Source: SVFI01 sp045588655 | GTDB taxonomy: Bacteria > Bacillota > Clostridia > Lachnospirales > Lachnospiraceae | Reading direction: 5' to 3' | Length of the DNA: 64,000 bases | Assembly: GCA_045588655.1 (NCBI GenBank) | Contig: JAZNEP010000004.1 | Span: forward strand, 30,635-94,634 | Shown here: in pieces, positions 35,566-44,103 of the stretch | How the letters are laid out: every line of letters starts with the position of its first letter | How positions within the stretch are numbered: position 1 is the stretch's first letter | Notes under the pieces: model-generated | The model's database searches: none | Told to the model about the DNA's origin: nothing | Seen by the model: only the letters and a program-made list of their open reading frames with translations | Program-made: the position numbers and the translations under genes

Positions 35566-37110
35566 ATGAGTAAGAAACCTACAGTATTAATGATTTTGGA
35601 TGGCTATGGTTTAAATAGCAATAAGGAACATAATGCGGTGGAAGAAGCAAAGACACCGGTTATGGATCAGCTTATGAAGGAATATCCATTCGTAGCGGGC
35701 AATGCATCTGGGATGGCAGTTGGACTTCCGGATGGTCAGATGGGTAATTCAGAGGTTGGACATTTAAATATGGGTGCCGGCCGTATTGTATACCAGGAGC
35801 TGACAAGAATTACAAAAGAAATTCAAGATGGAACGTTCTTTGAGAATCCGGCGCTGGTTGCGGCAATGGAAAATTGTAAGAAAAATGATAGTGCTTTGCA
35901 TGCATTCGGTTTGTTATCCGACGGTGGAGTGCATAGTCACAACACGCATCTGTACGGTATTTTGGATATGGCTAAAAGATTCGGACTTTCAAAGGTGTAT
36001 GTACATTGTTTCCTTGATGGACGTGATACACCACCTGCATCCGGTAAAGAGTTTGTAGAACAGTTGGAAGCAGAAATGGCCAAAATTGGTGTGGGACAGG
36101 TAGCATCTGTCAGTGGACGCTATTATGCAATGGACCGTGATAACAATTATGATCGTGTACAGATTGCATATGATGCATTGACAAAAGGCGTAGGTGTAAC
36201 TGCAGACAGCGCATCAGCAGCAGTACAGAATTCTTACGATAAGGACGAAACAGACGAATTTGTTAGACCTACAGTAGTGCTCAAAGACGGTGAAGCAGTT
36301 GCAACAATTAAGGATAAGGACAGTGTGATTTTCTTCAATTTCAGACCGGATAGAGCTAGAGAGATTACAAGAGCATTTTGTGATGACGATTTCACAGGAT
36401 TTGATCGAGAGAAGAGATTAGACCTTTGTTTTGTATGTTTTTCTGATTATGATCCAACGATTCCAAATAAAGAAGTTGCATTCCATAAAATTGCAGTAAC
36501 AAATACATTTGGTGAATGGCTTGCTGCAAATCAGATGACGCAGGCTAGAATTGCCGAGACAGAGAAATATGCCCATGTAACCTTCTTCTTCAACGGAGGA
36601 GTGGAAGAACCAAATGCCGGAGAAGATAGAATATTGGTAAACTCTCCAAAAGATGTGGCTACTTACGATCTCAAACCTGAGATGAGTGCATATGAAGTTT
36701 GCGACAAACTTTGTGAGGCAATTACTTCAGAAAAGTATGATGTCATCATCATTAATTTTGCAAATCCTGATATGGTAGGTCATACAGGTGTTGAAGCGGC
36801 TGCGATTAAGGCAGTAGAAGCTGTGGATGAATGCGTTGGAAAGGCAGTAGAAGCTGTGAAGGCTGTTGATGGAACGATGTTCATCTGTGCGGATCACGGT
36901 AATGCGGAACAGCTTGTGGATTATGAAACAGGTGAACCGTTTACAGCGCATACCACCAATCAGGTTCCGTTTATACTTGTGAATTATGATCCTGCATACA
37001 CACTTCGTGAAGAAGGTTGTCTGGCAGATATCGTTCCTACGATGATTGAGATTATGGGAAAAGAACAGCCGGTTGAAATGACAGGTAAATCATTACTTAT
37101 GAAAAAATAA
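35566..37110 (+). CDS. gpmI: 2,3-bisphosphoglycerate-independent phosphoglycerate mutase
   Basis: A 514-residue alkaline-phosphatase-fold mutase using two manganese ions. ILDGYG starts the metal site; GQMGNSEVGH carries Ser62, the phosphoserine intermediate; DGRDTPP, SGRYYAMDRD, FRPDRARE and CADHGNAE are conserved. It converts 3- to 2-phosphoglycerate for the enolase encoded next, though a terminator lies between them. Confidence 0.97.
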   Translation: MSKKPTVLMILDGYGLNSNKEHNAVEEAKTPVMDQLMKEYPFVAGNASGMAVGLPDGQMGNSEVGHLNMGAGRIVYQELTRITKEIQDGTFFENPALVAAMENCKKNDSALHAFGLLSDGGVHSHNTHLYGILDMAKRFGLSKVYVHCFLDGRDTPPASGKEFVEQLEAEMAKIGVGQVASVSGRYYAMDRDNNYDRVQIAYDALTKGVGVTADSASAAVQNSYDKDETDEFVRPTVVLKDGEAVATIKDKDSVIFFNFRPDRAREITRAFCDDDFTGFDREKRLDLCFVCFSDYDPTIPNKEVAFHKIAVTNTFGEWLAANQMTQARIAETEKYAHVTFFFNGGVEEPNAGEDRILVNSPKDVATYDLKPEMSAYEVCDKLCEAITSEKYDVIIINFANPDMVGHTGVEAAAIKAVEAVDECVGKAVEAVKAVDGTMFICADHGNAEQLVDYETGEPFTAHTTNQVPFILVNYDPAYTLREEGCLADIVPTMIEIMGKEQPVEMTGKSLLMKK

Positions 37111-37142
37111 AAATAAAAAAATGCGTAAAGCAAGGTGCAAAG

Positions 37143-37175
37143 ACAGTACGACTCTGGTAGTCGTGCTGTTTTTTT
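37143..37175 (+). terminator. Terminator after gpmI
   Basis: An 11-base-pair stem (37143-37153 with 37159-37169, one wobble) and seven T. Confidence 0.85.
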
Positions 37176-37253
37176 ATGGAAAATAAATACAATCTGAATG
37201 TTTTGTTAAAAAATGTAAAAGCTAAAGTTGAAAAACAAGATAAGGAGGACGAT

Positions 37254-38567
37254 ATGAAAACAGAGCTATTAATTGAGGATGTGCATGCACTTGAAATACT
37301 TGACTCAAGAGGAAATCCAACGCTGCAGGTTAGTGTAATTGTGAAAACAACTCATGAAAGAAGGGTACAGGCATCAGCATCGGTACCTTCCGGGGCGAGT
37401 ACAGGACGCTTTGAGGCGGTAGAATTGCGTGATGCGGAAGTTAGATACTTTGGGTTGGGGACCAACAAGGCGGTAAATCATGTCAATACAAAGATTCGTC
37501 CGGCACTTCTTGGACAGAATGCACTCGAACAACTAAAAATAGATAAAATATTGCTTGATTTAGATGGAACAGAGAATAAAGGAAGTCTCGGGGCCAATGC
37601 GATTTTGGGGGTGTCCATGGCGGTAGCAAAAGTAGCATCAAAGGCGCTGGATATCCCGCTTTATCAATATCTGGGAGGAGCATATACCAGACGTATGCCA
37701 ATCCCTATGATGAATATTCTAAATGGTGGAAAACACGCATCGAATACGGTTGATTTTCAGGAATTTATGATTATGCCGGTCTCAGCCTGTTGTTTTAAAG
37801 AAGCACTTCGTATGGGGGCAGAGATTTATCATAATCTCAAAAAGTTACTTGCCAAAAAAGGATTATCTACAGGTGTAGGTGATGAAGGCGGATTTGCCCC
37901 AAATCTTCCGGATGCAGTGGCGGTTCTGGATTTTATTATGGAGGCAGTGCGCGCATCCGGATATAAACCGGGTGAAGACATAAGGATTGCACTGGATGTG
38001 GCGTCAAGTGAGCTTTATGATGAGACAGATGGAATGTATCACTTTCCGGGAGAAAGTGAACATAAAGGTGAGGCGGTGATTCGTGATACAGCCGAAATGA
38101 TATCGTATTATGAGGAACTCATACAAAAATATCCGATTATATCTATTGAAGATGGTCTGGCAGAGGATGATTGGGAGGGGTGGAAAGCGCTGACCACCCG
38201 ATTGGGAAACAAAATACAGTTGGTTGGTGATGATCTTTTCGTTACAAATCCGAAGAGATTGGAAGCTGGCATTAAACTTGACGTAGCTAATGCGATTTTA
38301 GTGAAAGTGAATCAGATTGGAACAGTTTCAGAAACAATGCAGGCCATTGAAATGGCCCAGCATGCGGGATATAAAGCAATCATTTCACACAGATCCGGGG
38401 AGACGGAAGATACATTTATAGCAGATGTATCTGTAGCAGTGAATGCGGGACAGATTAAGACAGGAGCACCATGCCGGAGCGAGCGTGTTGCAAAATATAA
38501 CAGATTATTGAATATAGAACAAGAACTAGGAGACGTTTCTTGTTATGATTTTTTTAGAAAAAAATAG
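37254..38567 (+). CDS. eno: Enolase
   Basis: 437 residues from the ATG at 37254, which follows AAGGAGG (37242-37248); a longer frame from 37176 starts directly after the gpmI terminator and lacks a ribosome site. LDSRGNPT, SVPSGASTG, VGDEGGFAPN, SIEDGLAEDDWEG, GDDLFVTN, VKVNQIGT and SHRSGETED are standard enolase motifs. The substrate-loop NGGKHASN has Lys and Ser where NGGxHADN is usual. Codon use is much less biased than in gap, pgk and tpiA, so this may be a secondary enolase. Confidence 0.95.
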   Translation: MKTELLIEDVHALEILDSRGNPTLQVSVIVKTTHERRVQASASVPSGASTGRFEAVELRDAEVRYFGLGTNKAVNHVNTKIRPALLGQNALEQLKIDKILLDLDGTENKGSLGANAILGVSMAVAKVASKALDIPLYQYLGGAYTRRMPIPMMNILNGGKHASNTVDFQEFMIMPVSACCFKEALRMGAEIYHNLKKLLAKKGLSTGVGDEGGFAPNLPDAVAVLDFIMEAVRASGYKPGEDIRIALDVASSELYDETDGMYHFPGESEHKGEAVIRDTAEMISYYEELIQKYPIISIEDGLAEDDWEGWKALTTRLGNKIQLVGDDLFVTNPKRLEAGIKLDVANAILVKVNQIGTVSETMQAIEMAQHAGYKAIISHRSGETEDTFIADVSVAVNAGQIKTGAPCRSERVAKYNRLLNIEQELGDVSCYDFFRKK

Positions 38568-38583
38568 AAAGAAACGTGTGGTT

Positions 38584-38627
38584 TGCCAAACAGAGTATGG
38601 AATCGGAAGGAAGTACTTTGTTTGGCA
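38584..38627 (+). terminator. Likely terminator after eno
   Basis: A 14-base-pair stem (38584-38597 with 38614-38627, one wobble), 16-base loop, then TATTTTG. The T-run is weak. Confidence 0.6.
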
Positions 38628-38673
38628 TATTTTGTGCAAAAATTACAAAAAAATAATTTATATCTCATGAGAT

Positions 38674-38702
38674 TTGTATTAAATAACATAGTGTGATATG
38701 AT
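38674..38702 (+). promoter_or_regulatory. Promoter of the chemoreceptor gene
   Basis: TTGTAT (38674-38679), 17 bases, TATGAT (38697-38702). A 12-base palindrome ATCTCATGAGAT (38662-38673) abuts the -35 box and may be an operator. It is not of the flagellar sigma-D type. Confidence 0.5.
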
Positions 38703-38751
38703 AAAAGAAATATATCCGTGAATCATCGGCAAATTAGGAGGTATCAAATAT

Positions 38752-40455
38752 ATGAAGAAAAAGATTAAAAATATTCATTCTATTTTTGTACAGCTGAATG
38801 TTGCTTTTTTTATTGTTGTGGCAATTACGGGTGGCTTACTTATTTGGACCTATTCTCCTAATATAAAAAGAGAGTTGACGGTGGTTTCACAGAATTATAT
38901 GAATGATTTATCTATCGCTTATGGTGCGACGCTGGACAATGAGATCAAAAAAGCGGACGGAGATGCAACTGCTGTATTGAAGGCGGATAATCTGTATTTG
39001 AAGTTGCATGGAGTTGGTATCGAGGGGGTTGAATCAAGCTATGTGTATGTAGTGGATGCAGATGGCATTATGCTCAGTCATCCGGAAGATGGTAAAATCG
39101 GGAAATCGGTGGACAATGATGTTGTCAAACAGTATGCAAAAGATTTGAAAGAGGGAAAAGAAACCAAAAACGGAATCGTTACGTACGAATACAATGGAGC
39201 ACAGAGGTATGCGGCGATTTATGTTAGTACATATAAAGAATTCATTTTAGTAGTTGCAGCGGATGCGGATGAGGTGTTGTTACCAATCAGCAAAATTAAT
39301 AGACAAGGCATTTTTGGACTTCTGATAGCATTGGTAATATGCTCTATGATTGGTTTTGTTCTCGCAAGAATTGTGGTGAAACCGATTACACAGATGACTG
39401 ACCTTACCATTAAGCTTTCTGAGATGGATTTCACAGAGAAAGAAATGTATTCCAAGTTAAGTCAGCGCAAGGATGAGGTTGGCAGTATGGGGCGCGCATT
39501 GTCACTATTACGCATGGAGCTTGCCAATATTATCAGACAGATACGTGAAGAGAGTTCCAGATTGCTTGATACGGCAGCTGATATTAATGTCAGTGCACTT
39601 GAAACAACAAATACAATGGAGCAGTTTGAAATAGCAGTCAACGAGATTGCGCAGGGAGCAACAGCGCAGGCAGAGGATACGCAAAAGGCAACGGAAAATG
39701 TGGTTGGTATCGGTAATATGGTAAAAGAGGCGGATGAGCAAGTCGCTGAGCTGATTGAATATGCAAAATATATGAAAAAATCCGGTATGGCGGCAACTGA
39801 AATATTATCTCAGCTTGACACAGTAAATGGACAGGCAGAAGAATATATCGGTATCATAGCCAAGCAGACAGAGACCACAAATGAGTCGGCGCAAAAAATT
39901 CATGAGGCGGCAAGTATGATTACAGAGATTGCAGAAGAAACGAATCTTCTTTCGTTAAATGCATCTATAGAAGCAGCACGTGCCGGAGAACAGGGTCGCG
40001 GATTTGCTGTTGTTGCTTCGCAGATTCAGAAGCTTGCAGAGCAGTCAAATGATTCGGCAAAACAGATTGGAGAGATTATCAGAATTCTGATAGAGGATTC
40101 AGAAAAAGCAGTTGACATCATGAAAGATGTAAAAGAAATTATTCAAAAACAGAGTGAGCATGTGAATCGAACAAAAGTTGCTTTTGATGAGATTCAGGAT
40201 GGAGTAGAACAATCAATTTCAGGAATGGAACATGTGTCACAAAAAACCAAAGAGATGGATCATTCAAGAGCTGGTGTAATTGATGTTGTACAAAACCTTT
40301 CTGCGATTGCGCAAGAGAATGCCGCGTCAGCAGAGGAAACCTCGTCATCTGTAAAAGAAGTAATTACCATATCAAATGAGTTATCTCAAGAGGCGAAGAG
40401 TCTGGAGAAAATATCAAATGAAATGGAAGAGAGAATGTCTGTATTTAAGATTTAA
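38752..40455 (+). CDS. Methyl-accepting chemotaxis protein
   Basis: 567 residues: membrane helix (about 13-32), an extracellular Cache-type sensor (about 33-180, with YVVDADGIMLSHPEDGKIGK), second helix (about 187-207), HAMP (about 208-262) and a coiled-coil signalling domain with the conserved hairpin EETNLLSLNASIEAARAGEQ and GRGFAVVASQIQKLAEQS. It lacks a CheR-binding pentapeptide at the C terminus. No chemotaxis or flagellar gene is nearby, so the ligand and output are unknown. Confidence 0.95.
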   Translation: MKKKIKNIHSIFVQLNVAFFIVVAITGGLLIWTYSPNIKRELTVVSQNYMNDLSIAYGATLDNEIKKADGDATAVLKADNLYLKLHGVGIEGVESSYVYVVDADGIMLSHPEDGKIGKSVDNDVVKQYAKDLKEGKETKNGIVTYEYNGAQRYAAIYVSTYKEFILVVAADADEVLLPISKINRQGIFGLLIALVICSMIGFVLARIVVKPITQMTDLTIKLSEMDFTEKEMYSKLSQRKDEVGSMGRALSLLRMELANIIRQIREESSRLLDTAADINVSALETTNTMEQFEIAVNEIAQGATAQAEDTQKATENVVGIGNMVKEADEQVAELIEYAKYMKKSGMAATEILSQLDTVNGQAEEYIGIIAKQTETTNESAQKIHEAASMITEIAEETNLLSLNASIEAARAGEQGRGFAVVASQIQKLAEQSNDSAKQIGEIIRILIEDSEKAVDIMKDVKEIIQKQSEHVNRTKVAFDEIQDGVEQSISGMEHVSQKTKEMDHSRAGVIDVVQNLSAIAQENAASAEETSSSVKEVITISNELSQEAKSLEKISNEMEERMSVFKI

Positions 40456-40473
40456 AAAAAATCAAGGAAGGGC

Positions 40474-40502
40474 TTGTGCTTTTAAGATTCTTGTGTTAAA
40501 CT
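40474..40502 (+). promoter_or_regulatory. secG promoter
   Basis: TTGTGC (40474-40479), 17 bases, TAAACT (40497-40502), about 32 bases before secG. Confidence 0.45.
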
Positions 40503-40534
40503 GAATGTGTTTTGTGACAATAGGAGGTTTCAAC

Positions 40535-40774
40535 ATGAGTGTTATAAGAATTATATTAACAGTTGTTTTTATTATTGTATGTATTGGTTTAGTGTCCTTA
40601 GTATTATTACAGGAAGGAAAGAGTGCAGGTCTTGGTACAATCAGCGGTGCGGCTGAAAGTTACTGGGGAAAAAATAAAGGACGTTCTATGGAAGGAACAC
40701 TTGTAAAGATTACACGTATCCTTGCGATTATGTTTATCGTCCTTGCAGTTGTTTTGAATCTCAATAGGTTTTAA
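40535..40774 (+). CDS. secG: Preprotein translocase subunit SecG
   Basis: 79 residues with two membrane helices and the linking LVLLQEGKSAGLGTISGAAES loop of SecG. The start at 40535 is set by AGGAGG at 40522-40527; an ATG at 40505 has none. It forms part of the SecYEG channel. The order secG-rnr-smpB-ssrA is a conserved Firmicutes arrangement, which supports the call. Confidence 0.96.
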   Translation: MSVIRIILTVVFIIVCIGLVSLVLLQEGKSAGLGTISGAAESYWGKNKGRSMEGTLVKITRILAIMFIVLAVVLNLNRF

Positions 40775-40787
40775 TGACTTTGTTGGA

Positions 40788-40821
40788 AAAGCACTCTATT
40801 TATAGAGTGCTTTCTTTTTTT
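40788..40821 (+). terminator. Terminator after secG
   Basis: A perfect 11-base-pair stem (40788-40798 with 40803-40813) and a T-run; some read-through into rnr is likely, since no separate strong promoter is seen. Confidence 0.82.
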
Positions 40822-40856
40822 GTTGTTTATAGTTTTAGCAAACCGGGGAATGATAT

Positions 40857-43004
40857 ATGAAAAAGGAAACATTTATGAATCGAAAAAGTTATGAAGAGAG
40901 AAAACAGATGATATATGATTTAGTCCGGACGGAGTTTTATGTTCCGATGAAAGAAAAGGAGCTGGCGATTTTTCTTCAAGTGGAACCGGAAGATAGACCG
41001 GAGCTAAAACAGATATTAAATGAGCTCTTGCAGATGCGTGCGATTGAAATCACAAAGCGGGGAAAATATAAAGTGCCGGAAAATAAATATTTGGAAGGCC
41101 TTTTTATTGCGAATGCCAAAGGTTTTGGTTTTGTGGAAGTAGAAGGTCAGAAGGAAGATTATTATGTGCCGGAGGAAAAAGTGAATGGGGCATTTCATCA
41201 AGACCGCGTAGCTTTTCGCATGCTTCCGCCATCAAAGGGAAGAAGAACGGAAGTTGAGATTGTCGAGATATTAGAGCGCGGATTGAAAAACATTGTCGGA
41301 ACGTTTGAAAAAAACAACAGTTTTGGCTTTGTAATTCCTGACCAGTCTAAAATTCCGTATGACATCTTTGTTCCGGCGAGTGGTATAAATGGTGCAGTCG
41401 ATGGGCATAAAGTGGTCGTAGAAATCACTTATTATGGCGATGAGAGAAAGAAACCGGAAGGAAACATTGTAGAAATTCTTGGGCATGTGAATGATCCGGG
41501 GGTTGATATTCTTTCAATTGTGAAGGCTTATGACATACCGGAAAATTTCAAGGAACGGACCTTAAATCAGGCGATTCGTGTCTCAAAACCGGTATCTGAG
41601 GCTGATATGGCAGGGAGAGCCGATTTTAGACATATGCAGATGGTTACCATCGATGGAGAAGATGCCAAGGATCTTGATGATGCTATTTCATTAGAGATAA
41701 AGGATGGATTGTTTCAACTTGGAGTGCATATTGCGGATGTCACCAATTATGTTCAGGAAAATTCGGCTTTGGATAAAGAAGCACTCGAAAGAGGAACCAG
41801 TGTATATTTAGTCGATCGTGTGATTCCGATGCTTCCGCACACCCTTTCCAATGGGATTTGTTCTTTAAATGCAGGAGAGGATCGCTTGGCGCTTAGTTGT
41901 CTGATGACGATAGATGGGGCCGGAAATGTTATTGATTACAAAATAAAAGAAAGCGTAATTTGTGTAGATAAGCGCATGTCTTACACAGCAGTGGCTAAAA
42001 TTTTGGAAGATAAAAATGAAACATTACGTAATGAATATGCAGAATTGGTTCCAATGTTTGAGCAGATGGAAGAACTTTCCAAAATTTTAAGGTTGAAAAG
42101 AAAAAGCAGAGGATCCGTTGATTTTGATTTTCAGGAATGCAAAATATATCTTGACAGGGATGGAAACCCGACAGATATTCTTCCGTATGAGAGAAATGTG
42201 GCAACCAAAATGATTGAAGATTTTATGCTTTTGGCAAATGAAACCATAGCACAGCACTTTTATTGGTTGGAAGTGCCATTTGTATATCGTACTCATGATA
42301 AACCGGATCCGGAAAAAGTGCAAAAACTTTCTACATTTATTCACAATTTCGGTTATTCACTGAAGCTGACACAGGATGAAATCCATCCGAAAGAATTACA
42401 AAAGCTCTTGCTTCGGATAGAAGGAACCAAGGAGGAAGCTATGCTCAGCCGTCTAATCCTGCGAAGTATGAAAAGAGCACAGTACCAGGAGGTTTGTACG
42501 GGGCATTTTGGTCTTGCGTGTCAATATTATTGCCACTTTACATCACCAATTCGACGTTACCCGGATTTGCAGATTCATCGCATTATCAAAGAAAGTCTGC
42601 GTGGTAGATTAAACGCAAATAGGATAGAGCACTATAATCATATTTTGCCACAGGTGTGTGTGCACTCTTCAAAAATGGAGCGTAGGGCGGATGAGGCAGA
42701 GCGAGAGACAGATAAACTAAAAAAAGCACAGTATATGCAACAGCGCATCGGGGAAGAGTTCGAAGGAATGATTTCTGGTATTACTGCTTGGGGAATCTAC
42801 GTTGAATTGCCAAATACAGTGGAAGGGCTGGTGCGTGTGGCGACGATACCGGGAGATTTCTATGTATACCAGGAAGAGACCTATGAGATGGTGGGTCAGA
42901 CAACCGGTCGAAGTTATAAACTGGGTGACAAGGTAAAGGTGTGTGTGAAAGAGGTCGATACCTTTTTCAAGACCATTGATTTTGAACTTGTCGAAGAAGG
43001 ATGA
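40857..43004 (+). CDS. rnr: Ribonuclease R
   Basis: 715 residues: winged-helix start, two cold-shock RNA-binding domains (about 70-220), the RNB nuclease domain (about 255-580) with the metal-binding DGEDAKDLDDAISLE, and a C-terminal S1 domain (about 635-712). It degrades structured RNA 3' to 5' and works with tmRNA/SmpB on stalled transcripts, matching its neighbours. Two starts are possible: ATG 40857 with GGGG, or ATG 40875 with AAGGA seven bases upstream. Confidence 0.96.
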   Translation: MKKETFMNRKSYEERKQMIYDLVRTEFYVPMKEKELAIFLQVEPEDRPELKQILNELLQMRAIEITKRGKYKVPENKYLEGLFIANAKGFGFVEVEGQKEDYYVPEEKVNGAFHQDRVAFRMLPPSKGRRTEVEIVEILERGLKNIVGTFEKNNSFGFVIPDQSKIPYDIFVPASGINGAVDGHKVVVEITYYGDERKKPEGNIVEILGHVNDPGVDILSIVKAYDIPENFKERTLNQAIRVSKPVSEADMAGRADFRHMQMVTIDGEDAKDLDDAISLEIKDGLFQLGVHIADVTNYVQENSALDKEALERGTSVYLVDRVIPMLPHTLSNGICSLNAGEDRLALSCLMTIDGAGNVIDYKIKESVICVDKRMSYTAVAKILEDKNETLRNEYAELVPMFEQMEELSKILRLKRKSRGSVDFDFQECKIYLDRDGNPTDILPYERNVATKMIEDFMLLANETIAQHFYWLEVPFVYRTHDKPDPEKVQKLSTFIHNFGYSLKLTQDEIHPKELQKLLLRIEGTKEEAMLSRLILRSMKRAQYQEVCTGHFGLACQYYCHFTSPIRRYPDLQIHRIIKESLRGRLNANRIEHYNHILPQVCVHSSKMERRADEAERETDKLKKAQYMQQRIGEEFEGMISGITAWGIYVELPNTVEGLVRVATIPGDFYVYQEETYEMVGQTTGRSYKLGDKVKVCVKEVDTFFKTIDFELVEEG

Positions 43005-43024
43005 AAAAGAACGATAAATTCGGG

Positions 43025-43053
43025 TTCACAAATGTGAATAAATGAGATATACT
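43025..43053 (+). promoter_or_regulatory. smpB promoter
   Basis: TTCACA (43025-43030), 17 bases, TATACT (43048-43053), 37 bases before smpB. Confidence 0.5.
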
Positions 43054-43090
43054 AAATGAGCTGTGTGACATATGAAACAGAAGGGAAGTG

Positions 43091-43564
43091 ATGAGTGTGT
43101 CAAAGGATGCGATAAAGCTTGTGGCAAACAATAAAAAAGCATATCATGATTTTTTTATAGACGAAAAGTATGAAGCCGGCATTGCTCTTCACGGAACGGA
43201 AGTGAAGTCGCTCCGTCAGGGGAAATGCAGTGTGAAAGAAGCCTTTGTGCGGATTGAAAATGGTGAGGCGTGGATTTATGGGATGAATATCAGTCCCTAT
43301 GAAAAAGGAAATATATTCAATAAAGATCCTCTTCGTGTAAAGAAATTGTTGCTTCACAAAGTAGAAATCAATAAGTTGGCGGGTAAAATGGCAGAAAAAG
43401 GTTTTACACTTGTGCCATTGCAGGTCTACTTTAAAAATGGTAAAGTAAAAGTAGAAATTGGTCTTGCCAGAGGTAAGAAGTTATACGATAAGCGTCAGGA
43501 TATTGCTAAGAAAGATGCACGTCGTGAAACAGAACGTGAGTTTAAGGTGAAAAACCTTTACTAA
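43091..43564 (+). CDS. smpB: SsrA-binding protein SmpB
   Basis: 157 residues with GIALHGTEVKSLRQGK, NISPYEKGNIFN and a basic C-terminal tail (GKKLYDKRQDIAKKDARRE) that enters the ribosomal mRNA channel. It binds tmRNA, whose gene lies 45 bases downstream. AAGGGA is four bases before the ATG at 43091; GTG codons at 43088 and 43097 are alternatives. Confidence 0.96.
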   Translation: MSVSKDAIKLVANNKKAYHDFFIDEKYEAGIALHGTEVKSLRQGKCSVKEAFVRIENGEAWIYGMNISPYEKGNIFNKDPLRVKKLLLHKVEINKLAGKMAEKGFTLVPLQVYFKNGKVKVEIGLARGKKLYDKRQDIAKKDARRETEREFKVKNLY

Positions 43565-43600
43565 TATAATTGTGCAAGTTTGCACAGCCGCTCAAAGCGG
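43565..43600 (+). promoter_or_regulatory. Candidate ssrA promoter -10 and pre-tmRNA leader
   Basis: TATAAT (43565-43570) follows the smpB stop directly. The 16-base palindrome TGTGCAA-GT-TTGCACA (43571-43586) and a CCGCT/AGCGG hairpin (43588-43600) come before the mature tmRNA 5' end. The -35 match is poor. Confidence 0.4.
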
Positions 43601-43609
43601 AAGATTCAA

Positions 43610-43947
43610 GGGGCCGTAATGGTTTCGACAGGGGTCTTGCAGCTGGAGAAGCTATCCGAAGGCGATGGCGTTAAATCGCAAACCTAAATATAAACGCTGA
43701 AGAAAATTTAGCATACGCTGCCTAGTTGCAGCTGTCTAACTTAGTGCACCTACACATTAAGACCTAGGCATCGACTATGTAGGAAACGACGTATGTTAAG
43801 CTTTGCGCATACGGGCGTATCATGAAGCTACCAAAATCTGTCAGGTGTCAGTTCCCGGCAGATGGCGGGAATCTCAAATAACTGACTATGATAGTAGAAG
43901 GACAGGGAATGGGCTTTTGGACACGGGTTCGACTCCCGTCGGCTCCA
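43610..43947 (+). ncRNA. ssrA: Transfer-messenger RNA (tmRNA)
   Basis: The 5' end GGGGCCG pairs with the 3' CGGCTCC to form the acceptor stem; TGGTTTCGACAGGG and the T-arm GGGTTCGACTCCC are the standard tmRNA landmarks. The resume codon GCA at 43678 opens a tag of 15 codons ending at TAG 43723-43725: ANLNINAEENLAYAA. The CCA end is not encoded. It rescues stalled ribosomes together with SmpB and RNase R, all encoded here. Confidence 0.97.
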
Positions 43948-43958
43948 TTAATTGAACA

Positions 43959-44001
43959 AAAAGATACCCAAAAGGATAATTGCTTTTGGGTATCTTTTTT
44001 T
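43959..44001 (+). terminator. Terminator of ssrA
   Basis: A long stem (43959-43974 with 43983-43998) rich in A on the left and T on the right, ending in seven T. Confidence 0.9.
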
Positions 44002-44103
44002 GTGCTTTGGGGAGAAATCCAGGCTTTTTGTTGTAATTTCCGCATGAGCAAGGTATTCTTAAAGTAGCTGTGAAAAAGTAATGGATCGTGTAGGGAGAGT
44101 AAA

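Noticed and set aside
37176..37253. N-terminal extension of enolase
   Set aside because: It begins directly after the gpmI terminator; AAGGAGG precedes the ATG at 37254, giving the normal enolase start.
43915..43947. Separate tRNA gene (TTCGA T-arm)
   Set aside because: This is the tRNA-like 3' domain of tmRNA; there is no anticodon arm.
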